From Sphingomonas sp. 28-63-12 (GTDB lineage Bacteria; Pseudomonadota; Alphaproteobacteria; Sphingomonadales; Sphingomonadaceae), in assembly GCA_002281535.1 (NCBI GenBank), contig NCGD01000017.1, forward strand, positions 93,015 through 157,014: a DNA stretch of 64,000 bases. Reading direction: 5' to 3'. Under the pieces are notes generated by a model that was not told the origin of the DNA, did not search any database, and saw only the letters and a list, made by a program, of their open reading frames with translations. Made by a program: the position numbers and the translations under genes. Shown here piece after piece: positions 50,034 through 58,448 of the stretch (the first letter of the stretch is position 1; every line of letters starts with the position of its first letter).

Positions 50034-51667
50034 TGACCGCCACGATCGATCCGCCGACCCAAGGACAATTCCTGCCGCGCGAGCAGGGTTTCGACGTGAC
50101 CAATCGCGATTTCTACGAGGTGCCGATCGACGACTCCTCGCTGGCGCAGGGATGGTGCTATACGGACCAGCTTTCCTATCGCCCTGGCGACGTAATCGCG
50201 GTCCATGCGGCCGGCAATACGGGGTGGATCGACCTTGCAGTCATCCGCGACGGCATCCGCCCGTTGGTGGTCCACGAACTGAAAGGCGTGGCCGTCATTT
50301 GGGCATCGCTGCCGGCGGATTTTCACGCCACCGGCTGTGGTTGGCCTGTCGCCGTCCGTTGGACCTTGCCCGACGATATCGCCAGCGGCTTTTATATCGT
50401 TCGGCTGAGCGGTGTCGATGCGAATGGAGTTGAGTGCCATCATGAACATGGCTTCGTGGTGCGGTCCGGGGAGGGGGCGCGGGCACCGATATTGCTATTG
50501 GCCGCCACTGCGACCTGGATTGCCTATAATGACTGGGGCGGGACCAATGCCTATTACGCACCGACCAGACCAGATGGGCTGGCCTTCGGCGCACGGCTGA
50601 CGATCCACCGGCCCTTCGCGCGCGGCTTTGTCAGCCTGCCGGTCGGGGCGCCGCGCAAGCCGCACGCAGCGGTGCCGCCGCTAGGCGGAATCCCGCGTTA
50701 CCCGCCGATCGAATTCGCTTATGCCCGTGGGTACAGCAAATGGTACGCCAATGCTGGTTGGGCGAGCTATGAGCGGCACTTCGGCTGCTGGGCCGAGCGC
50801 GAGGGCTATGCGGTTGATTATGCGACCCAGCATGATCTTGATGCCGACCCGGCGTTGCTCGATGGCTATGCCTGTGTGGTGGTTGTCGGCCATGATGAAT
50901 ATTGGTCGGCACCGATGCGCGATGCGCTGGATATATATGTCGAGCGCGGCGGTCGGTTCGCGCGCTTCGGCGGGAATATCGCCTGGCAGATTCGGTTGGA
51001 AGACGATGGTACCACCCAGATTTGCTACAAAACATCCGCTGCTACGCATGATCCCGTCGCGGGTACTGCGGCAGCGGCAACGCTGACGACCGTCTGGGAC
51101 GCGCCCGAGCTTGGTCGACCGGCGGCGGCGAGTTTCGGGGTAACGTCCAGCTATGGCATTTACGCGGGTGTCGGCGGGCAGGTTGCGCGCGGGCCGGCAG
51201 GCTTTACCGTGTATCGGCCCGATCATTGGGCCTTTGCCGGGACTGAGCTTGGTTATGGCGATGTGCTCGGCGGGGCGGCACGGATATTCGGCTATGAGGT
51301 CGATGGCCTCGATTACATGGTCCGTGATGGCATCCCGCACCCGACCGGACGAGACGGGGCACCCGACGGCGTCCAGATCATCGCCATGTCGCTCGCGGCC
51401 AACCGCGAGGTCGTGCCGGTTCGGCCGGGCGCGATTAGCTATTACGGCGATACCGCGCCGTTCTTGGCCCAGCTTCGCGACGCTTCCGCAGACCCTGACC
51501 GTATCGCGTCCGCAGCGCGCGGATCGGGCATGATCGTTCATTTCGAGCGCGGCGCAGGCGAGGTGTTCTGCGCGGGATCGAGCGAGTGGGTGGCGGGGCT
51601 GGAGGCTGGGGATCGGCAAACCGAAGCCGTCACCCGCAATGTGCTCGATCGATTCATCGCCAAATAA
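50033..51667 (+). CDS. N,N-dimethylformamidase large-subunit-like protein
   Basis: 544 residues. The C-terminal region fits the DMFase beta-subunit domain: ATATWIAYNDWGGTNAYYAP, YANAGWASYERHFGCWAEREGYAVDYATQHDLDADPALLDGYACVVVVGHDEYWSAPMRDALDIYVERGGRFARFGGNIAWQIRLE. In DMFase the catalytic mononuclear iron is held by two Tyr and one Glu; several candidates are visible (for example HDEYW). The N-terminal part carries a beta-sandwich-like domain. The small subunit of DMFase is not next to it. Start coupled to acylase copy 2, so both likely serve one amide-cleaving route. Confidence 0.82.
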   Translation: MTATIDPPTQGQFLPREQGFDVTNRDFYEVPIDDSSLAQGWCYTDQLSYRPGDVIAVHAAGNTGWIDLAVIRDGIRPLVVHELKGVAVIWASLPADFHATGCGWPVAVRWTLPDDIASGFYIVRLSGVDANGVECHHEHGFVVRSGEGARAPILLLAATATWIAYNDWGGTNAYYAPTRPDGLAFGARLTIHRPFARGFVSLPVGAPRKPHAAVPPLGGIPRYPPIEFAYARGYSKWYANAGWASYERHFGCWAEREGYAVDYATQHDLDADPALLDGYACVVVVGHDEYWSAPMRDALDIYVERGGRFARFGGNIAWQIRLEDDGTTQICYKTSAATHDPVAGTAAAATLTTVWDAPELGRPAAASFGVTSSYGIYAGVGGQVARGPAGFTVYRPDHWAFAGTELGYGDVLGGAARIFGYEVDGLDYMVRDGIPHPTGRDGAPDGVQIIAMSLAANREVVPVRPGAISYYGDTAPFLAQLRDASADPDRIASAARGSGMIVHFERGAGEVFCAGSSEWVAGLEAGDRQTEAVTRNVLDRFIAK

Positions 51668-51685
51668 ATTATAGCGGTAATAATT
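51661..51685 (-). promoter_or_regulatory. 25-bp AT-rich motif, copy B
   Basis: Read on the minus strand: AATTATTA, six bases (CCGCTA), TAATTTATTTG. It overlaps the stop codon of the DMFase-like gene and lies 43 bases before the Gfo/Idh/MocA start. It resembles copies A and C less strongly in its last third. Confidence 0.42.
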
Positions 51686-51728
51686 ATGGCCTGATAGGCC
51701 GGGAGTCCGCAAAGCTTCAGAGGCGCTA

Positions 51729-52805
51729 ATGATTATCGACGACAGTGCAGCGAACGATCGAGCAATCCGGTTGGGATTGATTGGTCTCGGCGGCGTGGGC
51801 GCGCTTCACTTCGCAGCCTATCAGCAGTCGTTGCGGGTCAACGTGGTCGCCGCTGCCGATGTCGATCGGTCACGAGCCGCTCTGCTCGCTGGAACGCCAA
51901 CCGCGTTTCACGATGACTACCGCTCGTTATTGGCGCGCGATGATCTCGATGCGGTCTGTATCCTGACGCCCGCCGCAACGCATGAAACCATCGCCATCGA
52001 CTGCGCGGCTTCGGGTCGTCCGATGCTCTGCGAAAAGCCACTTGCCGTGGACCTCGATGCGGTCGACCGGATGATCGCCGCGTGCAGCGCCGCCAAAGTG
52101 ATGTTGTTCTACGGTGCCTCCTATCGCTACTTGCCTGCGATCATGACGGCGCGGGCGATGATCGCTGCGGGGGCTATTGGCGACGTGCTGGTAATGCGCG
52201 AGCAGGTGATCGGCGGGGCGGGCCTGGCGCAGTATCGCGAACTCGGGCCGTTGCATTATCCACCTGGCGGACCAGGCGGATCGGGCCTCGGGCTGATGGA
52301 CCACGGTATCCATCTGATCGACGTGTTCGGCTGGATGTGCGGCGCGCCGGTCATCGCGTCGAGCGGCGCCGGCAATATCGCCGGCGCGCTGCCGCGCCCA
52401 GAATGGCTGAGCATGACGTTCGCCAATGGTGCTTTAGGGCTGCTGACCTATCATGAGGGCAGCTTTGGCACCGAATTGCCGGCCGAGGGGCTGTTCACCA
52501 ACGGCGCTGGATGGGACGCTAATGGTTTTGTCGCGGCCGGTGATTGGTCGGCCACTCCGGGGGTCATCCATGTCCATGGTACCACCGGCGCGCTGCGGAT
52601 CGCCCATTATGCCAACCAGTTGATTCATTTCGACGCCGAGGGCCCGCACCAGATCGCGCTGACCGGGCGGCCGAGCCCGCTCCACTTCGCAACGCAGATC
52701 GACGCCTTTGCCGATGCGCTGATGGGGAAGGGGGGTGAAATCTCCGCCAGCGTGGGCCGGCGAGCACTTCGCATTGCCCTGACTGCCTATCCGGATAATG
52801 CGTGA
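51729..52805 (+). CDS. Gfo/Idh/MocA-family oxidoreductase
   Basis: 358 residues. Rossmann start IRLGLIGLGGVGALHFAAYQQSLRVNVVAAADVD, the family EKP motif (RPMLCEKPLAVDLDAVDRMI), then the C-terminal substrate domain (GGSGLGLMDHGIHLIDVFGWMCG). Members oxidise sugar, inositol or sugar-amide carbons with NAD(P). It follows the acylase/DMFase-like pair by 61 bases and may belong to the same unit or to motif B. Substrate not predictable. Confidence 0.9.
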   Translation: MIIDDSAANDRAIRLGLIGLGGVGALHFAAYQQSLRVNVVAAADVDRSRAALLAGTPTAFHDDYRSLLARDDLDAVCILTPAATHETIAIDCAASGRPMLCEKPLAVDLDAVDRMIAACSAAKVMLFYGASYRYLPAIMTARAMIAAGAIGDVLVMREQVIGGAGLAQYRELGPLHYPPGGPGGSGLGLMDHGIHLIDVFGWMCGAPVIASSGAGNIAGALPRPEWLSMTFANGALGLLTYHEGSFGTELPAEGLFTNGAGWDANGFVAAGDWSATPGVIHVHGTTGALRIAHYANQLIHFDAEGPHQIALTGRPSPLHFATQIDAFADALMGKGGEISASVGRRALRIALTAYPDNA

Positions 52806-52872
52806 AGTCGCAGGCTACGCCTGTAGACCGAAAACGGGGCCGCCTCTTCAAAGACGCGCCCCGTCCGTTCGA

Positions 52873-53481
52873 TCAGAAGCGCAAAGACCCACCGATCGAA
52901 AATGCATTCGCCTTGTAGCCCTTGTCATAGGGCGTGCGGTTATATTCGGCCCGCAGCGACAGCGAGCGGCTGACGAGCACCTCCGCCCCGGCGCCATAGC
53001 TGAAGGCGCGCTCGGTCTGACGGGTCGTCGCCGTCGCGCCATTGGCGGCGGCGGGCGCGGTCCGGCGATCACTTTGCAGCCAGCGATAGCCACCCCGGCC
53101 ATATAGCAGCAAGCCGTCGACCGCGACCAAGCCGGCGCGAGCCGATACGTCATACGTCAGGCCGGGGTCGAGGACGTACTGTCCGCGCGTCCCCGTCTGG
53201 CGAACAGATTTGCCGCCGCCGCCGATGCCGGCCTCGGCGCCAATCACGACATTGCCGAGTTGGACATCATAGCCGGCATGGGCGCGATAGCCGACACCAT
53301 TGCGCGCGTTGCGGTCGGTAGTCCCGATCACGCCCGGATCATTGCGCAGGCTGTTGCGGGTCCGGCTGATATCCACACCAATATGGGCACCGGTGAACGT
53401 GTTCGCATCGTCCTGGGCATGAGCGAGGGTAGGAACGACCATCAGCAATGCAGTCCCAGCGAACAACAACGTCTTCATCAT
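52873..53481 (-). CDS. Outer-membrane beta-barrel protein (OMP_b-brl type)
   Basis: 202 residues. Signal peptide MMKTLLFAGTALLMVVPTLAHAQ and then alternating strands (FTGAHIGVDISRTRN; GVGYRAHAGYDVQLGNVVIGAEAGIGGGG; YGRGGYRWLQSD; FSYGAGAEVLVSRSLSLRAEYNRTPY; AFSIGGSLRF) ending in Phe, the pattern of an eight-stranded barrel. Porin-like or surface protein; ligand unknown. Separate gene, with the histidine kinase gene ending 80 bases upstream of its start. Confidence 0.86.
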   Translation of the reverse strand: MMKTLLFAGTALLMVVPTLAHAQDDANTFTGAHIGVDISRTRNSLRNDPGVIGTTDRNARNGVGYRAHAGYDVQLGNVVIGAEAGIGGGGKSVRQTGTRGQYVLDPGLTYDVSARAGLVAVDGLLLYGRGGYRWLQSDRRTAPAAANGATATTRQTERAFSYGAGAEVLVSRSLSLRAEYNRTPYDKGYKANAFSIGGSLRF

Positions 53482-53561
53482 AAAACCTCCTGGGAAAATA
53501 ATCTCGTCGGCGGAAATGCCGTTCGATGATGCCGCTCTGGAGGTCGTGCGTGGAGGCGGTG

Positions 53562-54761
53562 TCAGTTGATTGTGGAGACTGTGTCGAGCTGCTGGGCAAT
53601 GCTCGGGAGCAGCATCTCGAATGCCGCACCACCGCCGGGCCGACGGGTCAGGGTCACGCTGCCATGATGCGCTTCCGCGATCGCGCGGACGACCGCCAGG
53701 CCCAATCCCGAGCCGCCATTGGCTCGCCCGCGCGATTGTTCGCCTCGCCAGAATCGCTCGAAGGCGCGTTCGGTGGCTTCAGCCGACAGACTTTTGCCGT
53801 GGTCAAGAACGAGCAGGTAACTGCCGTGCGGACCGATTCCGGTTTCAATCGCCAATGTGCCAGTGTTGGCGGCATAGCGCTCGACGTTGGTCAGCACTGC
53901 GCCAAGTGCCTGGCGAAGCCGGGCCGCGTCGCCCATCGCCGGGGCGGACTTTAGATTGGCATCGACGGTAACGCCGGCGGCCAGAAGATCGGGGGCCATC
54001 GCCGCAATCGTCGGCAAAAAGACTTCGGCCAGATCGATCGGCGCCAGGTCCAGCATCAGCTGGCCCGAGCTGACCAGGCTCATTGTGCGCAAATCGTCCA
54101 CGATCCGCGACAGCGAATCGATTTGTTTGATAAGGCTGCCGATCTGATCCGGCCCTGCGTCGAATACCCCGTCTTGAATGCCGTGGAGCCGCCCCGCCAG
54201 CACGGTCAGCGGCGTCCGCAATTCGTGTGCGATTGCGGCAGTGCTATCCTTGAGCTCACGATCGGCGCTTTGGAGGGCTGACGCCATGGCATTAAAATCT
54301 TCAATAAGCTGAATTTCTTCGATCGATGCCAACCGCGCAAGCGGCGCGCGCGCGGAAAGATCGCCCTTTGTCACCGCGCGGGCGGCTTCTGCTAGGGCAT
54401 TGAGACCGCTGCCAAATTGCCGAAGCATGATCGACCCGGCAACAAACGCGCCGATCACGGCGGTGAGGACGAACATGAGCAGCGCGATGTAAGACCGGGT
54501 AGCATAGACGTCATTTGCCGATCGCTGGGACTCTATCAGCGCAAGCAAATCATCGGTGTTAGGCTTCCTGCCGAAGACCAACGCATCGGCCGCCCGGCGC
54601 GCCGGGGGCGGCAATGCATTTAAGAGCCGCTGCTCTTGATAATAGTCGAATAACAGGGATTCGGTGATGATGATTGCCGAACAGGCCAAAATGGACGCGG
54701 CCGCGACCGCGGCGATCTGGGTCGATAATCGCCAACGCCGATCCTTGCGATTGAAGATCAT
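53562..54761 (-). CDS. Sensor histidine kinase (OmpR/EnvZ-type partner)
   Basis: 399 residues from ATG 54761, overlapping the regulator stop (ATGA). Two membrane helices (STQIAAVAAASILACSAIIIT; SYIALLMFVLTAVIGAFVAGSIML) frame a short periplasmic loop (~70 residues). HAMP follows (LNALAEAARAVTKGDLSARA), then the H-box IAHELRTPLTVLAG, N-box VLTNVERYAANTG, and the ATP lid GGSGLGLAVVRAIAEAH. Complete kinase. With the short sensor loop it probably reads membrane or small-ligand signals. Confidence 0.94.
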   Translation of the reverse strand: MIFNRKDRRWRLSTQIAAVAAASILACSAIIITESLLFDYYQEQRLLNALPPPARRAADALVFGRKPNTDDLLALIESQRSANDVYATRSYIALLMFVLTAVIGAFVAGSIMLRQFGSGLNALAEAARAVTKGDLSARAPLARLASIEEIQLIEDFNAMASALQSADRELKDSTAAIAHELRTPLTVLAGRLHGIQDGVFDAGPDQIGSLIKQIDSLSRIVDDLRTMSLVSSGQLMLDLAPIDLAEVFLPTIAAMAPDLLAAGVTVDANLKSAPAMGDAARLRQALGAVLTNVERYAANTGTLAIETGIGPHGSYLLVLDHGKSLSAEATERAFERFWRGEQSRGRANGGSGLGLAVVRAIAEAHHGSVTLTRRPGGGAAFEMLLPSIAQQLDTVSTIN

Positions 54762-55450
54762 TGCGGCGCCAACCGATAACCGACGCCGCGGACGCCGCAG
54801 CAAAGTCCCGCAGCACCGGCAGTCTCCAGCTTGCGGCGTAACTTGCTGACATGGCTGTCGACCGTCCGCTCCAGCGCTTCGCCCTCCGGCAGGCAGGCGT
54901 CGAGCAGTTCGGCACGCGAAAACACGCGTGACGGTTGGCGGGTCAAGTGCGCGAGCAGCCTAAACTCGGTGAGCGTGAGGTCCAGCGCAACCGTCTTGTC
55001 ATTGGACTGAACATGGACCGCATAGCCTTCCGGATCGATCGCCAGCGGCCCCCAGCGGATCTGCCGATCGGTTATATCGTCATTGCGGACCCGCCGGAGC
55101 ACGGCCTTTATCCGAGCCACCACTTCAAGCGGATTGAACGGCTTCACAACATAATCATCAGCGCCGATCCTAAGCGCGGAGAGCTTGTCGAGGTCGTCCA
55201 TCCGCGCCGTCGCCATGATGACGGGTGTCATGCCGCGGCGGCGGATCTCGGCGAGCACCTCGAACCCATCCAGCTTGGGCATCTGTACATCGAGCAGCAC
55301 CAGATCGGGGCGTAGCGATCGATGATGCATCAGTGCGATCTCGCCGTCGTTGGCGCAGATCGTGCGAAAGCCGTCGCGATCGAGATAAGCGGTCAGAATT
55401 TGCGCGATATCGGCATCATCTTCGGCAATCAGGATCAGCGCGTTGTCCAT
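54758..55450 (-). CDS. OmpR-family response regulator
   Basis: 230 residues. Receiver with acidic pair in AEDDAD, phospho-acceptor in LLLDVQMPKLDGF, Thr in MATARMD, Lys in VVKPFNPLEVV; C-terminal winged helix (LDLTLTEFRLLAHLTRQPSRVFSRAELLDACLPEGEALERTVDSHVSKLRRKL). Coupled with the kinase gene. Upstream neighbour is tdh on the same strand, 135 bases away. Confidence 0.95.
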   Translation of the reverse strand: MDNALILIAEDDADIAQILTAYLDRDGFRTICANDGEIALMHHRSLRPDLVLLDVQMPKLDGFEVLAEIRRRGMTPVIMATARMDDLDKLSALRIGADDYVVKPFNPLEVVARIKAVLRRVRNDDITDRQIRWGPLAIDPEGYAVHVQSNDKTVALDLTLTEFRLLAHLTRQPSRVFSRAELLDACLPEGEALERTVDSHVSKLRRKLETAGAAGLCCGVRGVGYRLAPQ

Positions 55451-55585
55451 CGATCAACTCCTTGGCGGGCGGAATGACTTTTTGAACTCACATCGTCACC
55501 TGTCTGCATCGATGCTGCGTTGCGGAAGTGTGGAGATTGTGTCGAGCATTGCCAACAGCAGCGCAGGTCGATCGCACCGCTTCTG

Positions 55586-56626
55586 CTACCAGCTGAGCAC
55601 GACCTTGCCCGACTGGCCGCTGCGCATCGCATCGAATCCGTCCTGGAACCGGTCATGCGGCAGGCGGTGGGTGATGATCGGATCGAGATCCAACCCGCCT
55701 TCGAGCAGCCCTAGCATCCGCCGCCACGTCCCGAACATTTCACGCCCATAAACGCCGCGCACGGTAATCGCCTTCAGGATGATGCTGCCCCAGTCGAACT
55801 GCATCGCGCCATCGGGGATGCCAAGCAGGGCGAGATTGCCGCCCATCGCCAGCGTATCCACCGCCTGAAGCAGAGCAGGGGCAGCGCCCGACATTTCGAG
55901 CGCGACATCGAAGCCGTTCTCGATACCTTCGTGATGCATCACGTCGCGCAGGTCTTCGGTCGCGACGTTGACGGCGCGGACATCGGCAAGCTTGCCCGCG
56001 AGTGTGAGGCGATAATCATTGACGTCAGTGAGGATCACGCGGCGCGCGCCTGCCCGGCGCGCGACGGCGGCCGCCATGATGCCGATCGGACCCGCGCCGG
56101 TGACCAGCACGTCCTGACCCATCAGATTGAACTGTTCCGCCGTATGGACAGCATTGCCGAACGGATCGAGCAGCGCCGCGACGTCGAGGCTGACATTGTC
56201 GGGCAACGCCACGACGTTGAACGCGGGGATGCAGAGATATTCGGCAAAGGCGCCCTGCCGGTTGACGCCGACGCCTTTGGTGCCGGGATCGAGATGGAAG
56301 CGGCCTGCGCGAGCGGCGGCGGAATTAAAGTCGATGAGATGCCCCTCGCCCGACACGCGCTGGCCAACTTTCAGCGGGCGCGTCACGCGGCTACCAATTT
56401 CGACGATCTCGCCGCCGAATTCATGGCCGACGATCATCGGCACGGGGATGGTGCGCGCGGCCCAGCTGTCCCAGTTGTAGATGTGGATGTCGGTGCCGCA
56501 GATTGCGGTCCGCTTGACGCGGATCAGCACGTCGTCGGGGCCGGTTTCGGGGATCGGCGCGCGATCGGCCCAGATTCCGGTTTCGGGCTTCAGCTTGGCG
56601 AGCGCTGCCATGGTGTTTGCGGTCAT
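55586..56626 (-). CDS. tdh: L-threonine 3-dehydrogenase
   Basis: 346 residues of the zinc alcohol dehydrogenase family. Catalytic site [11 protein letters not shown] and [15 protein letters not shown] site [35 protein letters not shown]; typical end [15 protein letters not shown]. It oxidises L-threonine to 2-amino-3-ketobutyrate, which Kbl then splits. In E. coli Tdh a second, structural zinc is held by four Cys in CGHC..C..... .C; here that stretch reads [15 protein letters not shown], so all four are replaced. Overlaps kbl by 4 bases. Confidence 0.95.
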   Translation of the reverse strand: MTANTMAALAKLKPETGIWADRAPIPETGPDDVLIRVKRTAICGTDIHIYNWDSWAARTIPVPMIVGHEFGGEIVEIGSRVTRPLKVGQRVSGEGHLIDFNSAAARAGRFHLDPGTKGVGVNRQGAFAEYLCIPAFNVVALPDNVSLDVAALLDPFGNAVHTAEQFNLMGQDVLVTGAGPIGIMAAAVARRAGARRVILTDVNDYRLTLAGKLADVRAVNVATEDLRDVMHHEGIENGFDVALEMSGAAPALLQAVDTLAMGGNLALLGIPDGAMQFDWGSIILKAITVRGVYGREMFGTWRRMLGLLEGGLDLDPIITHRLPHDRFQDGFDAMRSGQSGKVVLSW

Positions 56627-57825
56627 TGCACGACTCCCAGCTCGCGGCCGACCTTGATGAAGGCAGCAACCGCTTTATCGATGTGATGGTCTTCGAGCCC
56701 GGCGCTCATCTGGACGCGAATGCGCGCCAAGCCGCGGGGGACGACCGGGAAGGAGAAGGCGGTGACATAAATGCCCTCTTCCAGCAGACGCGCCGCCATG
56801 CGCTGGGCAAGGGCCGCATCGTCGAGCATCACCGGGATGATCGGGTGGTTGCCCTCCAGCAGGCGGAACCCCGCCGCCGTCATCGCAGTGCGGAAGCGCG
56901 CAGCATTGGCGGCGAGCTTAGCGCGCAGCCGATCGCCCTCATTGCTGTTCGAGATCGCGATCGCGGCCAGTGCCGCGCCGCAGATGGATGGCGCAAGCGC
57001 GTTGGAGAACAGATAGGGCCGTGCCCGTTGGCGGAGCAGGTCGATCACCGGCTGGCGCGCGGCGACGAAACCGCCCATCGCCCCGCCCAACGCCTTGCCA
57101 TAGGTGCCGGTCAGGATATCGATCCGCCCTTCCACCCCGCAATGCGCCGCTGACCCGCGCCCGCGCTCGCCCAGCACGCCAGTCGCATGGCAATCGTCGA
57201 CCATCACCAGCGCGCCGTGGATGTCCGCCAGATCGGTGACGGCAGACAGATTGGCGACATAGCCGTCCATGGAAAACGCGCCGTCGGTGGCGATCAGGAT
57301 GTGCTTTGCGCCGTCGGCCCGCGCTTTCGTCAATTGCCGGTCGAGATCGGCCATGTCGCTATTGGCGAACCGATAGCGCTTGGCCTTGCACAGCCGCACC
57401 CCATCGATGATCGACGCGTGGTTAAGGCTGTCGGAGACGATCGCGTCGTTTTCCCCGAGCAATGGTTCGAACACGCCGCCATTCGCGTCGAAGGCTGCCG
57501 CGAACAGGATCGAATCCTCGAATCCCAGATAGTCGGCGGTCGCCCGTTCCAGTTGCTTGTGGATGCCCTGCGTGCCGCAGATGAAGCGTACCGACGCAAG
57601 ACCTGCGCCCCATTGTTCGACCGCCTCAATCGCAGCCGCCTTGACGCGGCGATCATTGGCGAGACCGAGATAATTGTTCGCGCACAGATTGATCGCCGGG
57701 CCCGCGGGCGTCGCGATGTCAGCGGCCTGGGGCGTCGACAACACGCGTTCGGGCTTGAGCAATCCCTCGTCACGGAGCGCGCAAAGCGCCGCTGTCACGT
57801 CATCAAAGAATTGCGAATCAGCCAT
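56623..57825 (-). CDS. kbl: Glycine C-acetyltransferase (2-amino-3-ketobutyrate CoA ligase)
   Basis: 400 residues from ATG 57825 (GGAGG five bases upstream; GTG 57831 is not favoured). PLP enzyme of the alpha-oxoamine synthase family: [48 protein letters not shown] lysine in [16 protein letters not shown]. It converts aminoketobutyrate plus CoA to glycine and acetyl-CoA. The two-gene unit with tdh is the standard threonine-degradation operon. Confidence 0.96.
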   Translation of the reverse strand: MADSQFFDDVTAALCALRDEGLLKPERVLSTPQAADIATPAGPAINLCANNYLGLANDRRVKAAAIEAVEQWGAGLASVRFICGTQGIHKQLERATADYLGFEDSILFAAAFDANGGVFEPLLGENDAIVSDSLNHASIIDGVRLCKAKRYRFANSDMADLDRQLTKARADGAKHILIATDGAFSMDGYVANLSAVTDLADIHGALVMVDDCHATGVLGERGRGSAAHCGVEGRIDILTGTYGKALGGAMGGFVAARQPVIDLLRQRARPYLFSNALAPSICGAALAAIAISNSNEGDRLRAKLAANAARFRTAMTAAGFRLLEGNHPIIPVMLDDAALAQRMAARLLEEGIYVTAFSFPVVPRGLARIRVQMSAGLEDHHIDKAVAAFIKVGRELGVVQ

Positions 57826-57884
57826 GAGCACCTCCAGAGCGAGGTGGCTACGACATAGTGGAATTTATGTCTAGTATCCAGGAA

Positions 57885-58448
57885 TTAGCGTAGTGCGACG
57901 ACAAGTAGCGCCCGCGCGGCACCGGGGCCGCGATTACGGATGACGTGGGAAACATCAGCCGCGTATCGCGCCGTTTCGCCATTCTCGACCGGGACCACGC
58001 GGCCGAACGTCTCGACCGAAAGCGCGCCTTCCAGGACGGTCAGATGCTCACGCGTGCCGGCAGCATGAGCGTCTGAAAGGAGCTCGCCATCGGGTTCGAT
58101 CACCAGCTCATACCATTCGGTCGTCCCCGCCATTTGAACGGGACTCAATATGCGCAAAACGCACCGCCCATCGCTGGTCCGAATTTCCGGCGTGTAGTGG
58201 CTCGCGACGATATCGATGGGTTCCTCATGCGTCGATTTCGCGTCGATCAGCTCGGACAGGTCGATGTGGAGCGCCCGCGTGATGTTCCACAACGTCGAAA
58301 AGGTCGGGTTGGCCTGACCCCGCTCGATTTGCGATAGCATCGATCGCGAGACGCCCGACGTCGCCGCCAGCTGGTCCAGCGTCAGATGTCGCAGCTTGCG
58401 GTGATGCTGGATGATCGGGCCGAGCGTCGGCGGGGCGGGTGATCGCAT
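57885..58448 (-). CDS. XRE-type regulator with cupin domain
   Basis: 187 residues: an N-terminal HTH (LGPIIQHHRKLRHLTLDQLAATSGVSRSMLSQIERGQANPTFSTLWNITRALHIDLSELID) and a C-terminal cupin barrel (WYELVIEPDGELLSDAHAAGTREHLTVLEGALSVETFGRVVPVENGETARYAADVSHVIRNRG). Located 59 bases upstream of kbl on the same strand, so it probably governs threonine breakdown. This PuuR-like class usually senses amino or amine metabolites. Confidence 0.92.
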   Translation of the reverse strand: MRSPAPPTLGPIIQHHRKLRHLTLDQLAATSGVSRSMLSQIERGQANPTFSTLWNITRALHIDLSELIDAKSTHEEPIDIVASHYTPEIRTSDGRCVLRILSPVQMAGTTEWYELVIEPDGELLSDAHAAGTREHLTVLEGALSVETFGRVVPVENGETARYAADVSHVIRNRGPGAARALLVVALR

